Positions 25,500-39,317 of a stretch of DNA of 64,000 bases are shown here, one piece after another. The number at the start of each line of letters is the position of its first letter. Position 1 is the first letter of the stretch. The position numbers and the translations under genes are program-made. Under the pieces are notes generated by a model. That model was not told the origin of the DNA and searched no databases. It was given only the letters and a program-made list of their open reading frames with translations. The stretch spans positions 5,594,787-5,658,786 of the forward strand of contig OY365808.1 in the NCBI GenBank assembly GCA_959347315.1, given 5' to 3'. This DNA comes from Bimastos eiseni (taxonomy: Eukaryota; Annelida; Clitellata; Crassiclitellata; Lumbricidae).

Positions 25500-27536
25500 T
25501 GGGAAAATGATTGACATCTTAAACCTTTACTGTTACAGTAATTGAGAAGGGTTGTCATGATGACTACTTAGATCTGTACAGAGTTAAAATGTTGAGACTC
25601 TGTGAGCATGTTTTTGTAGTGGACTGTTTAATCATTTTTCGTAAGTTACTTCTAGAGATTCAAAGTTGCAATGAAATTGCACATAATTGTTTTGACAATC
25701 TACATATAGACCATCCATTTATTATGTACACGGAAATCCAGATAAAGTGGTCCCTCCCTGTATGCACAGGTTTTTTTACACCCCCTGCTACCAGTATACG
25801 TACTCTTGATGCATCCCTACCCGAATTTTTTTTATTGAGATCTCACTCCCACTAGTTTCCACTGTCAGTGGATCCCATATTTAAGCATATGCCTTTGGGT
25901 TAACCCTCTCCTCTTCTGATAAAAATGTTGATGTTACCAGCAATTGTCTAGTCCTAGACTAGCAATCACCTCTTCTGAATATATAGATAAATCTTATTAA
26001 TGACATTTTAGCTATTTACATAAATGTTTGCTATTTCATAAATTCGTGTATAATGTAAGTTGATCTATTTGACATTCCATAATATCATAGATAGATAGGT
26101 ATAGATAGATAGACAGATAGACATAGATAGGGATAGATAGACAGAGAGATAGATAGGCAGGCATAGATAGATAGATAGATAGATAGATAGGCAGGCATAG
26201 ACAGATAGGCATAGATAGGGATAGATAGATAGATAGATAGGCAGGCATAGATAGATAGGCATAGATAGGGATAGATAGATAGGCATAGATAGATAGATAG
26301 AAAGATAGACATAGATAGGGATAGATAGATAGATACGCATGGATCTGATCATAAAACAACATGTGCATTTGTGCATGAGCTTGCATTGACATAATATATC
26401 ATTGTGTTCTCTTACGAATCATTAAGCAACCAAGTTGTAGCTTGATTTGTTTCTTTCTCATTATATCAATTTGCTCAGATGGGTAATGGAAGACGTTTCT
26501 TTTTGAGTTGATTGAAAGGAAATAATTATCCTTTAATGATTTCAATTTTGCGTTGTAGCCACTGTGCCAGCTGTGATTGTGATCGTTGCAATTTTTTCTT
26601 CCTTTGATTGCCGTATAATCGCCATAAATGAAAATGCCTAAATGCTGTTTCTGTTTATCGGCCTTGTTCACCAGTATTTAGCTGTGTCCATTACTCACCG
26701 TAAATGGATATAAAATTGATGAACTAGTCGTAGCTGATCATGAAATATCAGTTTGTGTGGAGTAGCTTCGTTTCATTGCTGCGTATTACGACAATGACAC
26801 CATAGAAGTTTCCAGTCTAGATAAATTGCCTCTTTGTGGCTTTGCAGATTTTTTCTATTGGTCCCAGGTTTGGTATTGCTGGGTAACCGTCTTTTTAAAT
26901 AATTAGTACATTTCAAATTGTTGATACTGCTAGCATGTTCATGTGCAGCTGTTTGGTTCAATTACAACTGTTTTTTGTAAGATTGTAAAAAGACTGCATT
27001 TGATGTGGTAAATACTTCGCTTTTTTACTGTCATGCATGATCCTGCCTCTGGTAAATTCATATAAAGTTTTTGCAACGATAGTTTATCGTATGGCAAGTA
27101 AGACATAAAAATCGTGGAGCTGGTTTATTTTACCTGTACTGAATAAAGGATCATGTTTGTATAAAGTTAACTTTTGCAGAAGTTTTTAATCATTTAGAAT
27201 ATGGCTTCGATTGATAGAGATAAGGAAATTGAGAACAATGTGTTTGATATACTTGCGCGTTCATCATTGCGGTGATAAAAGAGTGAGCTGTAGAAACAGC
27301 AGGTAAGGAAGACCATTGATCTTTTTGTTGGAACGCTACATCCAGTTTTACACAGAGGATGCTGTCGATTCAGAAAATTATTTAGAAATGCAGAGCTCTT
27401 TGGCGTTTAGCACCTTACAATATCCATTTGTAATAGGCCTACTCTTTCACACTTTTAAGGGTAACTTAATCTTGATTGATACGAGAACGTACAATACAAT
27501 TACAAGAAACTACTTTATATGCGAGGTACAAGTTAA
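25500..27536. other. Intergenic DNA between ARNT and SCAMP
   Basis: I see no gene in this stretch. It contains one GATA microsatellite and otherwise unremarkable AT-rich sequence. Confidence 0.6.
26087..26335. repeat. Compound GATA microsatellite
   Basis: About 250 bp of GATA units interrupted at regular points by GACA, GGCA and GGGA variants, forming a second-order pattern such as GATAGGCAGGCATAGATA. Confidence 0.97.
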
Positions 27537-28018
27537 GGGCCGTCCACATATTACGTACGCAGCGAGGGGAGGCGGTTTCGAATTTCGACAATTTTTGCGT
27601 ACGAGTGCGTATGGTGGGGGGTCCCGAAAATGTGTACTATGTGTAACGCAAATAATATCTATGACGTCCCCAATATGGAATATTAACATAACTGTAAACA
27701 CAATCACGGACTATACTCCTGCCTAATCAATTTTATGTAGCATTACAAAAATTTAAAAAGCAAGTGTTGTTAGTGTTATATTTCTTCATAACAGTTAACA
27801 AATTAAAGATGTTAAATATGATGTTTAACAAAAATAAATAGCTTATGGTCAAATTAATGTCTTTATTGATATCTTTGGCTATTGAACCTTTCAATGAGGT
27901 GGGGGGTAGAGCTCAGCTGTACGTACGCTTGAGGGAGGTGGTCCACGAAATGTACGCAGAGCAACAGAGGAGGGGTCCGAAAATCCGATTTTTTGCGTTC
28001 GTAATATATGGGATGGAC
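27537..28018. mobile_element. DNA transposon/MITE family K, copy 1 (about 482 bp)
   Basis: The left end GGGCCGTCCACATATTACG and the right end, read as reverse complement (AGTCCATCCCATATATTACG), are inverted repeats of about 24 bp. TTAA directly precedes the left end. A second copy at 39318-40275 shares the ends and the interior (for example AAGTGTTGTTAGTGTT and CATAACAGTTAACAAA). TTAA targets suggest a Kolobok- or piggyBac-like system. The right-hand TTAA is not preserved here. Confidence 0.8.
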
Positions 28019-28069
28019 TATTACTCGCAATTTTATTTTCGCTTGCGAAGACGTTAGTGCTACTGTACG

Positions 28070-28549
28070 CAGGGGGGATAGACCATCTAGTAAGGGGGGC
28101 GATTTTTAGGTTTTAGTGGCAACCGCAGGCAAGCCCACAAATCGTAAAACTTGTTTACTTTTTTTTCTTTGAGTATCATTCTTCTACTGTCTTAATCTAT
28201 GTAATGTAACTATAAAATGACGTCATATATTGGTATCCCAATAGTCCGATTTAAAATACGCACCGCACAACTTTATTAAAATTCATATTACTTTTAAACA
28301 GTCTGCTCAATAGACCTAATTTACTTCCGTTTTCAAACACCATGCTGTGTTAGTTAAAAATATAATAAACAGCAATAATTTACAACAGTGTATATCTACA
28401 TTAAAATTTGAACATTTTTGTTGACATTGCATACTTTCTTTATAAAGGGCTGCAAAAGCCAAGTAAAAATCGCTAAAGAAATTTCTTTCCAAATAATATA
28501 AGGGGGGGCGATCGCCCCCATCGCCCCCCCCCCTATGGATCCGCCACTG
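28070..28549. mobile_element. 480-bp non-autonomous hAT-like element with 8-bp duplication
   Basis: Perfect target duplications ACTGTACG at 28062-28069 and 28550-28557. The left end is CAGGGGGGATAG; the right end read as reverse complement is CAGTGGCGGATCCATAGGGG, a standard hAT-type CAGxGGCGG terminus. Both ends carry long G runs. No transposase is visible. It inserted about 50 bp to the right of the K-family copy. Confidence 0.85.
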
Positions 28550-28604
28550 ACTGTACGAGGCAAGCGCAACGTCAACGTGAGCGTGTTCCGCAGCGGTAAC
28601 ACTA

Positions 28605-28671
28605 ACATTGGAGCATTGGCCGTTCAACCCAAGGCGATCTGCCTTGGGTTGAACGGCCAATGCTCCAATGT
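28605..28671. repeat. Perfect 31-bp inverted repeat, 5-base loop
   Basis: 28605-28635 is the exact reverse complement of 28641-28671, with GATCT between. The arms are GC-balanced and complex (ACATTGGAGCATTGGCCGTT...), not microsatellite. It lies about 660 bp upstream of the SCAMP start codon. Confidence 0.97.
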
Positions 28672-29329
28672 CCAGCTGCGCAGAAAAGCGGACAAATCAT
28701 GGTTCCAATGTGGACAGACAAAGGATGCGTAATAATGTTTCAATCTCGGACCGAATAGAAAATCAGATTTTGTTCGACTGGCACAATTCTTATCTCAAGA
28801 TTTTTGCAGCGCCAAAATGCTAAACCAATATGGAGACAGTCACACGCGGGGCAAGGCAATCATGGCAGCATTGGCAAGGAAATTGCAGGGACTAGCTTAT
28901 GGCAAACGCCTCTCAGACATTAATGACGAGCTACATTGGTTTCCAAGCCGCGTTCAATACACTAGCTCTCGTCGTTTTACAGTCTGCTAAAATTACAGAG
29001 TCCGCTAGCGTTTATAAGCGAAGGAAGGGAATGACCAGACCCTACGAGCGAGGTCTTATGACTAAAGCATGCTAACATTTTGGCTGCCAGTCGTGATGAT
29101 AATATGGAGCTGTGGTATTTTACTGGCGGTACATGATCACTTTATTTTGACCAATCGTCAATGTTTTGTGTCTTTGGTGACAAGTTGTCGTATGCTCCTC
29201 CTTTAGATTAAACGCTTACCTGCGTATCACTAATAAGTTAAAAAGTGTGTGAAGAGCGGTTTTGACGATCGATTATATTCAGTAGTAGCGCGTACAATTT
29301 AGTTCTTTGTGTTTTGGAAGACCGTAGAC

Positions 29330-32300
29330 ATGTCAGGCTTCGACAGCAACCCCTTTGCGGACCCTGAAGCAGGCCTTGTGGTAAGACATTCGCCGCTTTT
29401 AATGGCGTTGACAGACGATGGGTGTAAACAATTCAGTCGGCTGTCACCGGAGATCAGTTGTTTTGTTTCAAATTTAGATTTCTTAGTTGGAGCTTAGTTT
29501 TTCGGTCGTTGATGCGGTATAGTATCTCAGTCGAATTAATGGAAATTTCCATTGTTTGAACCGTGTATGAGAACGTGTGTTGGGATCTTGAAGGCGTAGA
29601 CTTATAGATCAACGACTATGAGGTCATATATTCCCGTTTCTTACATGATTTGGTAATTTATCGTTTTAGCGTCACAAATTCATCCACTTTATCGTTTTAG
29701 CGTCCCAATTTCATTGTATCTGATTATGGCGGCTTTGTGCATGGTTGCCAGTTGTGACATCAATACTGTCATCAATACAATACTGTCATCAATTCAGCTT
29801 TTATTTAGACATGATTATTTTCATCACATCCAGCATCTACTCCGGCATGATTCTTTTCATCAATCCGGCTTCTGCTTAGTTGTGTAACAGTTGTCGGAAT
29901 TTGGAACGCTAGTCTTAATTTGTGATGCTAAAGCGATAAATTGCCCATGTTTTATTTGCATGTTAGTATCTATTATCACAATGAGAATTCTTATATACAG
30001 GGTTGTCTTTAATAGAAAGCTCCAAATTGACGTTTCCAGTGTTGTCTAAAGACCACAGATTAGATGTCAAAATTGAACAATGTGGTTGTGGGAAAAGGCT
30101 TAAAACTAGGCTAATTTTGATGTTGATTTATAACTGCTAGAGTGTTGAGCACTCCTAGGCTATCCAAGAACTGTAGGTCAAGTCACATAGGGTATTGAGA
30201 GTGCTCTTTGAGTACTCCTCTTCTGCATTTTTGTTGCCTCTCTAATCACCAGATACTTCAGTTGTAATCTGTGCCCAACTCAGTCCCATTAAAGCGTTTG
30301 GGATATTGGTTCATGTTTTATGCAATACATAGTATTTTTGGGCACTTGGCTTGAATGAAATTGGTAGACACATTAATATTGGTCGTTTTAAATGGCACAC
30401 AGAATTTGTAAAGATACAAAGAGTGTTTATTTAATCAATTTTAATGTTTAAGGGCATGATACCATTGCTGGCCATAACTGCAGTGCATGATATTTTGTTA
30501 CCAGAGACGTGATGAGAAGAGAACGACAGAAGAACTGATTGATGACTTCAATCCTTTTGCAGTTGATCAATTCGCCAACCAACCGGCTGCTGCTTCACAG
30601 GTCCGTGGCTCATTAAAATCCAAATAGCAATCTTTAAATCCATTTAAGCATGTCACGACACTATGCAATTTTAGATCTGTTTAAAAGTTCTTTTTAATTT
30701 TCTTTTGATTTCACTGATCTAATCTCATTTGGATAATCCAATCCCTTTATGCTCTATGATCAACAAGACATGAAGCGTCAATCAGGGGTTGTTGCCTCAA
30801 GTGAAATCCCAATGAAGCCATAACACCCATCAGGAACACTGGGTTGAAATTCATTAAGTCAGAGAACTGGATGTTAAGCCATATAGGATAAACCAGGTGA
30901 TAAACAGGCGAACCTTAAGTCTTGTTCTATCACTTTTTTCGTTGAGTTGATTATTTGATTGTGAACATTATGTAGTTCATTTTTTGTGTGGAAAGGCATT
31001 TATGATGTACAGAATACAAATCTTGATATACAGAGTTTTGGAGAAGAACCTGAAGGTAGATGTGGGGTGATAATTTGAGAGATCCTTAGGATTATGAGGT
31101 GACCATTTAGGAAGAGAGTTGCTATGGTATAAATGAAACCTGTAGCATAGATGGTGTTTAAAATCCAACCTTTTGCATAATTGTGGTTCAATTTGAAAAC
31201 TTTTATGTGAAATGACTCTTCGACTGTAGTATAGATTTTAAAAAAATTGAAAGTTAACAAACTGATAACTTTATGCATCAACATTGGTTACGTTGAAGCA
31301 GCCAGCCATCATGCAGCCATCAACGACCGCAGAGCAGCCTCCTCCGTATACCGCCGCCTCTGTCTCCGCACCAGTGGCATCATCATCGTCTATCACACAG
31401 GGCGTTTCAGATGATCTGCAGAGGCGACAGGAAGAGCTGGACAGAAAGGCGGCAGATATTGAGCGCAGAGAGAAAGAAATGAATCAGAATATTCAAGCAT
31501 CTGGTAAGGCATTTTTAGGATGCTTTTTACGTTCTGTTTGCTATCGGCACAAAAGAAGTGGAGTTATGTAGCAGGTACAATGGTACATTTTAAATGGTTT
31601 TTTGCCATGAAGGCTTTGACTTGCTGAATAGGTGCAGGAACAGTATTCCTACACCTATTTCACGACTATTGTTGTGTTAAACTATTTTTGCAGATTTTTG
31701 GCATTAAAAATTAAACTTTTAATATAATGTTGGCAGGTTGCTCAATGATAATTTATCAATCAATGTGAATGAAGGGGGTTTTTGTTTATTTGTTTATGTT
31801 TGTGTTATTTTTCCATATTTACAGCAAGAATCAACAACTTTCCGCCTCTGCCTTCGTGGTTTCCCTTAAAACCCTGTTTCTATCAGGACTTTAATCTGGA
31901 TATTCCGTCAGAGTTTCAGAAGATCGTTAAGGCACATTTTTACCTCTGGATGTGTAAGTTGGGATTTTTGCAATGTTATTATAGTTCAGAAAATTATTTT
32001 TATTTTAGTTAATATTTTGATCAGTAATCAATCATTTGAATTTTATTTTATTTTATTTTAGTTCACAACTTCATTTTTTGTTCTTTATTTCATTAAAGTT
32101 TGCCTAATGTTTTTCATTCTCATTTTGTTTCCTTCTCGATATTATTTGTTTTTATTTAGGTTTACTTCACAATTCTTTCTAGTATTTGTTTTTGTAAATG
32201 ATTATCCAACCTTTTCAATTCTATTTTAAGTTCTATTTGGGAATTTAAAACAGAATGGTTGTGCTCTTCAGATGGGTTTTCTGGGGAAAGTTATCAATGA

Positions 32301-34357
32301 ACATAACAACCTTTTATTTTACAGAGATATTTGGAATATGTTTGGACAATTCTTCACAAATACGCATTACTGCATAAATGGAATAAAACGCTGAGTAACG
32401 TGATTGTTTATTAATAATGACAACGACGAGATGATGTAGATGATGACAACAGCAGCAACAATGACGGTTATGAGAACACTGATGATAGCTACGATTCAAA
32501 TGAAAACCATAATAGTATATTTAGTTTATTAATTGAATTTAGTTTTTGTGCATTTCAGCTTACAGCATTTTGCTACTAGTGAATGTTGGTGGGGCCTTAG
32601 GCAGTCTGGTTACCAACACGACCAACCAGTGCGGAACGACCTTTGGCCTCTCAATTCTCTATTTCATTCTCTTCACGCCATGTGCCTTCCTCTGCTGGTA
32701 TCGTCCAGTCTACAAGGCTTTCAGGTTTGTTGTGTATTGTTCAAGCATATAAATTTTTGGCAAGATGTGTTATGTTGGTTAAATATATTTGGCTGATCAT
32801 AGTGCTATGAATAGCTCCAAACATGCTATGTGGTCCCATTTCATATGTGGCATATAACATTTATATATATAATTTATATATAAATTATGTATGTATGTGT
32901 AAATTGTGCATATTATGCCTTTATGTGCATGTAGGATTGATACTGAAATTTAAATGATTGATAAATTAGGAGATGTTTGATATGCTTTATATTATTTCAT
33001 TCATATTTTTCTGTTTCTAAATTTCAGGTTGGACAGCTCTTTCAACTTTTTCTTCTACTTCTTCGTCTTCTTCATCCAATTCGGCGCCAACATCATCCAG
33101 TGCATTGGCATTGATGGATCTGGAACATGGTGAGTCGATATTCCAGTTTCGGATTGACTGCTGGATTTTTTTGCTATGCATTTATTTAAATATTTTATAA
33201 TACATCCTGTGCTGCAAAGAATATTTCACATCAGTTAGCATAACACTGCACAGTAGGTTGAGATTGCCTGTGGCGGTCCCATGCACAAGTGTGGAACCAA
33301 CTGTTGACAGCTGACAGATGGCATGGGTGTTTAGAGTCTCTGAACATCCATTACAGTAGCAAGACTGTCTTAAATAACTGAAATATAACTTATGAATATG
33401 CACTCTGTAACTGTTTTAGTGTTTTTGATTGTTTCAGTGGTTTTATAAATGGCATTGGGTCTGTCAATAAGAATGCTGCAGTTGGAGTCATAATGATCAT
33501 CATTGGTTCGTTGTTTGCCTCCTGTGCTGCAATTGCCATGGTACTTCTTATTAGGGTAAGAGTTAAGAAACAATCAGTTATTCGTTACAAATCAGATTAT
33601 GTGCATACAGCAATTAATCACAACTTTGCTTTAAGGCTTCAACATTCCAAATTGCTATTTACTTTGTTGCAAGTGATAATTCCAAGTTCCTGACATTTTG
33701 ATATGCAGGTTGTTGCAGCTTGGTGACATTTTGATATGCAGGTTGCTGCAGGTTGTTGCAGCTTGGTGACTTTTTTCACTGTTGAAGTCATATAGACCTG
33801 TTGCTTATCGGGGTCTGCTTGGTCACATCACTTTTGATGTGGCTATTCCATCCTAAAAGCCATTGTAAAGAAATCTTCTCATAATAAATTTAAGAAACTT
33901 GTGCACTGAATTTTTTATTGAGTTGGAGGCTGTATTGGAGTTTCATAACCTGAGCTTTGTATAGAACATTCTTCTTTATTACATGAGCTGCATTCTTGTA
34001 TTGTCTCACACTAAACTTCATGTAAAGCTAGTCCTTTTTCACTTTACCTGTATGCTAGTGATGTAAAACCAATGACAGGCGAGACTACTGTAATATTAAT
34101 CATTTCTCTTAAGCTACATTCCCGTAATGTAAAGACGATGTGGGGTATTGTTTCTTTTACTGGAGATATGTACATGGATTTGTTGTGCTTAGGTTCACCG
34201 TATTTATCGTTCGTCTGGCGCTAGTTTCAGCAAAGCCCAGCAGGAGTTTGCACAGGGTGTCATGCGAAACAAAACGGTTCAGCAGACAGCTACCAACGTC
34301 GCTACGGAGGCTGCCAGGAGTGCTGCGGAGCAGACATTCACCGACGTTCGTCATTAG
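29330..34357 (+). CDS. SCAMP: Secretory carrier-associated membrane protein (SCAMP), 8 exons
   Basis: Four-pass membrane protein of recycling vesicles, trans-Golgi and plasma membrane that works in exocytosis and endocytosis. Exons: 29330-29380, 30505-30600, 31302-31503, 31825-31953, 32559-32724, 33028-33129, 33438-33555, 34193-34357; 1029 nt, 342 aa, the usual length for the long SCAMPs. The start is the first ATG after an in-frame TAG at 29300. Seen: N-terminal NPF motifs at aa 7-9 and 33-35 (EH-domain ligands); PPPY at 62-65; coiled coil about 85-114; family block around [11 protein letters not shown]; membrane segments about 155-178, 187-205, 221-243 and 262-286; cytosolic E-peptide [11 protein letters not shown] at 205-215, which inhibits fusion in vertebrate SCAMPs; C-terminal tail with [20 protein letters not shown]. 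The two NPF motifs and the coiled coil match SCAMP1-3 rather than the shorter SCAMP4/5 type. All introns are GT-AG and the frame is kept. A paralogue number cannot be assigned. Confidence 0.95.
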
Positions 34358-34958
34358 CCGCGAGAAAGCCATGGCCTTTTTCAATAAGCAATTTTTACAT
34401 TGTAGATGCGTGATTGTAATTATCTTGAGAAACGTTACGGACGTACGCACGCCGAAATGTCAGGACTAGCATTTCATTGGAAAGATTGAACAATTATAAT
34501 TTGAGTTGTTGAGAAAATTGAGCTGTTGACACGATAGTTTTTGCGTCTTCAGCACCATGCTTTGCATTCTGTTGATTGCTTGCCAATGCTTTGAGCACAA
34601 GCTTTTGTGTCCAGTTGATCTCTTGGCGATGCTTTAAGTTCGTCCTTTTTTCTGATTTGCCCCTATACCACAGCTCTGGATCAAGCAGTGTTGTAGTTAG
34701 TTACAGATGAGAAATTGTGGCTTCCAAACACTGGGTTTATCTTTTATCCTTTTCTAAGGGCATATTCACTATTCCAATTAAATGATGAACTACTGTTAAA
34801 AATTATTATGAGATAAATTTGATTTGTTTATAAGTTGTTTTTGTACAGAGCATATGGGTTAAGATTTCGTATACATTCTGCAAATATAGTTTATGACAAA
34901 TGCCAGGTAAACTTTCATGAGAAACTTTCTTAAGAAATTGTAATAACTTTTTTATTGG

Positions 34959-35029
34959 AATAAATGGTTGAATTTCTTACTCTCTATCCAAGGGCTACAA
35001 TTCATAATCATCTTAGTAACTTTAATAAA
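34959..35029 (+). promoter_or_regulatory. SCAMP poly(A) signals (two AATAAA)
   Basis: AATAAA at 34959-34964 and again at 35024-35029, about 0.6 kb after the SCAMP stop codon. Either could define the 3' end. Confidence 0.6.
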
Positions 35030-37983
35030 GTTTCTGCAAGCTTCATTTTAATTAGTGTATGTCTATAATTAACTCTATATGAAAATTCCGTTTGTTCAGG
35101 ATTTTAATAACGTATTAATTCAGGCTCTTTTGGTTTCATCATTTTGCTCCAGCTTGAAGATTTAAGAAATTGTTTGGTTGTTTCGATGCTGAATTTCACT
35201 ATTCTCTCTTGATTGCTGCGTTTGATGTATGCTGTGACATTGGGTACAAATGACTTAAAAAATCAAATCATCAAAGACTTGTATGTAATGTAGAATATAT
35301 CGTTTGGCTTGTAGCTGTAATGTGGATATTTTTCTGCAGAAGTTTTTACATTTATTGACTTCCTCATGTGGGGCCCTATGGACAGGCACATCCTGCTTTC
35401 AGGTTTAAGTGTAAACTTGAAAAATTCGGTTTTTGCATTTCTTAGTGTTTCAAACCGGAAATCTGTAAAATGGCTTTGCATTAAAGCAAAATAGTCATTT
35501 ATCAAAGCTCCATGCATTAGGTCTTTCTTGTCTTAAATCCCCAATAGATATTGAAATCGTTTTGTGCTGTTTGCTAAGGTTGTAAGCAATATTCAAATCT
35601 TAATGCATTGAACTGTTGCTGAAATTGCACTAAAAAGACAGCTGGATATTATTTATTAAGTCAATCTGTGTTTGCACCGTATCACGAGTTGCCTGAGTTT
35701 TAGCTGCACTTACTGAGTACCAAGTTAGATTTTGAACACTATAATGGTGTTTACAGAAATTGTTACATTGTGATATTGGTAGAGTTCTCCAGAAAATAAT
35801 GCCCAGCATTGAGGGGGGGTGCATCTTTATCAACTGGGAAGTTCACTGGAAAGCAAATTGAGGCAGTAATAGTTAAAAAATAATTATTATCAGAAACCTA
35901 AGCCTTCTGTAATTATGATGATAAAAACCATTCAATGGAGTTCAGGAAATTGTTACTTGGTACAGTTACTTTGAAAAGATTTTGTATACACCAATAAGTC
36001 AGCTAAGTCGTAAGCTCGATTATCATTCAGTTCTTGGTACACACTATCCATAGTAGTTAAAATAACGCTGGACAGGTTGTTGACAAGTGCTTGTCTTGCA
36101 TCTCAGATGCAGATTTTACTGCAATAAATGAGTATAAATACCTGTTGCAAAAAGATTTGATCAGTTAGAATCTTGATTTGGTTTAGTTTAGGTTGTTTTA
36201 TATATATTCAGCTTCTGCGCTAATAATTTACAACTATGCGGTATGCATAGAATCAAATCAGTTGATCATTTTTCCTGAGTCTGTTGTTAAATACTTTTTA
36301 AAAGTTGATAAAATTATGTGTAGAAACTTTTCTGCTTTGACGTACGTTGTCGAAGTTGGTATTCATATGCAGCAATGTGTTTTTGGTGTAACATAATTGT
36401 AAAATTTAGAATAATGTCAAAATATTTTTGTCCTTATTTTCCTTGAGTTGTACAAGTTCATCAAATGATGGAGAAATAAATTTCTCTTTTGACGTGGTTT
36501 CTATAAGTTAGTTTTCTGACAAACAAATATTTGTTTCTCTTGTGATATACTTCATGTTAGTATGCTTATGTGGAGATATATTTTCCATTGTGACTAACCA
36601 TGTGTCTCTCCCTCTATCTGTCTGTCTGTTTCTCTGTATGTCTCTCTGTCTCTGTTCCTCTTGTAGCTGACCATGTATGAGTTGTTGAGTGTTGTGTTAA
36701 ACCTGTCTGGGCCAATATTCCACACCTCAGATGAGGAGACAAGCAGCTTATACAGACTTTGTTTCCAATTTTGATTTGTAGCTTTTTTAATTATGAATTT
36801 AATCAGTTGCATCTAAAAACGGGGTTGAAGTCGAGAAAACAATCTTACATGGTTGCCAGAAGTGGGGGATTGGGCTTTGGACATAAATGGGGGATTGTTG
36901 GTATCTAATAATATATTCTGAGTGAATTGACCAGAGTGGGAAGCCATTTGTTTTCTTATTGCAGGTGGAGGGGTGAGATGCCACTTTTTTTACTTTCTGT
37001 CTTTGTTTATGCTGCTGTTGTTGTTAATTGTGGTGATGAGGACATTTTCTGCAATATAACAATTAATATATTTTTTTATGACCATTATCACTGTCTGGCT
37101 ATTGTAGAGAAATATAGTTTCACAAATATTAGAATTCACACAAGTTTGTTTTTAGGCATATGACTAAGAGCTGGTGTTGATTGTAGCAGACATTATGTGA
37201 TATTTATATATCACCTTTTATATGCCTGTCTTCACAATGGCTTTCCTTTTGGATAGGAAAAGGCGACTTTTGAAACAAGCATGCAGTTCAATTGCATTGC
37301 TGGACATAAGGTCTTATTGTTGCCTTTCTGTGGTTTAATTGAAGTGCCACAAATCAGGACAAGGACGTCTCTCAATGATACTTGACAGTTGAAAGGGTGT
37401 TTATCATTCACTATTTTTTATGCACTTGCTTTGGTGTAGTGCCGGTTAATACGCTGGTCTCACTAATGTGTCTTCTGTGGACACCAAGACATTTTTGACG
37501 GTACATTACATTACACTATATATTTTGCTAGTTTGAATGGCTGCTGTGATGGATTTTATGTGAAATGGAACTCATCATTCCTGTGATGTGTACTGTTGTT
37601 CAGTTATAGTTGAGTTGCAGTTGTCTTGTTTGTGTCTTGGCCAGTTCCCTCAAGAATGTGCCTTTAAAAGCTGTTGATTCGCAATAACGTCCTGTGACCC
37701 TCTTTCTACCTGTTAATTTCTTGATTGTCTCCACAGAGATATGGCTTAGTTATGCCTATGTTTGGGTTTGGTTATTGCAGGTGGGTTATAATTAGGAATG
37801 ATTATTATTACATGTCTTTCTTTCTAGATGTTTGTGTATTTTAGGATTTTAGCATTTAATTAATTTCCTTGGGTCTTGAAACGAATAAAAAGTTTGTGGT
37901 GTAGTATCACTGAGGGCCTCTTAGTAGATATCTTGTTGAAGGAGTGCTATATCAAGTATGTTTGATTGATTGATTGATGGATG

Positions 37984-38033
<50 letters not shown>

Positions 38034-39317
38034 GAGGTCTGGTGTTGACTGACAACTCCATTGATTGATTGGTCATCCAGTTTCTGTAAAGCGTGGACAA
38101 CATACGGTTTAGGTTCTGCCAATCGAGTATACCCACTTCAGGGTTACATATTTGCCTACACAGGTGCTATTGCCATCGCTAACTATCTATTGCGATTCTC
38201 CAAAGCTATGCATTGGATTCCACTTTATTCATGACGGCTGCTTGATGCAGAGGTTTACTATGGAGACATTCCTTTATCTCTGCATAGTTAACAATTTTTA
38301 ATATGGTTAATGTCTTGCATTGTAATAGTTACACTATCGAGAAGTCATTAGCTTAGTTTTGATTGGTATAAGGCATCGTTAATTAGCGTTCCTATTGATG
38401 AAAGAGAAACTGGTTCAGATCCGATTTTTATGAATCAACATTTTTGCGTTTGTTGTTGGCATTCATGTAGTTCATACATGGAGACCTCAAATGGTTGGGT
38501 CAGTGTTTTGTACCTCCTCCCAAACAGATGTAAAGGGACAAGTAATTATATCGGTTAGGTTGGCAGGCAGGCTGATGACTGTTTTTTAGATTATTGATGT
38601 TAATGTCAGTATTGATGTAAAATGATGTTTTTCCGAAAATTTATTCCAGTGATTGGCTACTGATGAGAAGGATGATATTTATATTGAAACACGGCATTAA
38701 ATGCTTTAGGGCGTCAATGAATGGCAGACGACTTGTGGCGTAATTGAGCTGCTTACCCTTTGCATGAAAATAGGAATTCAACTGCTGTATAATATTTTCT
38801 TCAGTGTTACAGGTCATTGTTAGATTTTGAATCAATGGTGATTGTCGAATGACGTTGTTTTGTTACATGACTACCATGAAACGATAAATATTTTGTTACC
38901 AGTTCTGCATGTAGTTATCAATCAGTTTTATCGTTACCACAGCAGTACAGTAGAAACATGATATAATGGTAGAAGTACAGTTGGTAACAATGGGTAGACC
39001 CAAAAGAACAGTAGTTCCGCATGCAGGATCTCCCCAATACTATTATACATTCAGTGATTAAGCTGACTTGATAAGTCGTATTTATTTATTTCAAAATTAT
39101 AATGTCTTATAATGTCTTTCTTAAATGTCAATACATGCAAGAAATGTCTTTGATTTCTACTAAAAAAGAAAGAAATTTTCTATTGATATTACATGGAACA
39201 TGTTCAAACTAACATCATCTATGACATGTCACAATGTGATACACATTATTTACTAAGTATGCAATGTGATACACAATATTTATTAATACTTTCATAAGGC
39301 TATTATTTGTAAGCTAA
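35030..39317. other. Intergenic DNA between SCAMP and ARB2A-like
   Basis: I see no gene, only scattered short open frames without motifs and one GATT microsatellite. A partial tandem duplication in SCAMP intron 7 (33695-33765, around GATATGCAGGTTG) lies upstream and is unrelated to this stretch. Confidence 0.6.
37962..38033. repeat. GATT microsatellite
   Basis: About 17 units of GATT with one GATG interruption near the start. Confidence 0.97.

Noticed and set aside
26036..26392. Tyr/Leu/Ser-rich open frames on the minus strand
   Set aside because: Produced by the GATA microsatellite.
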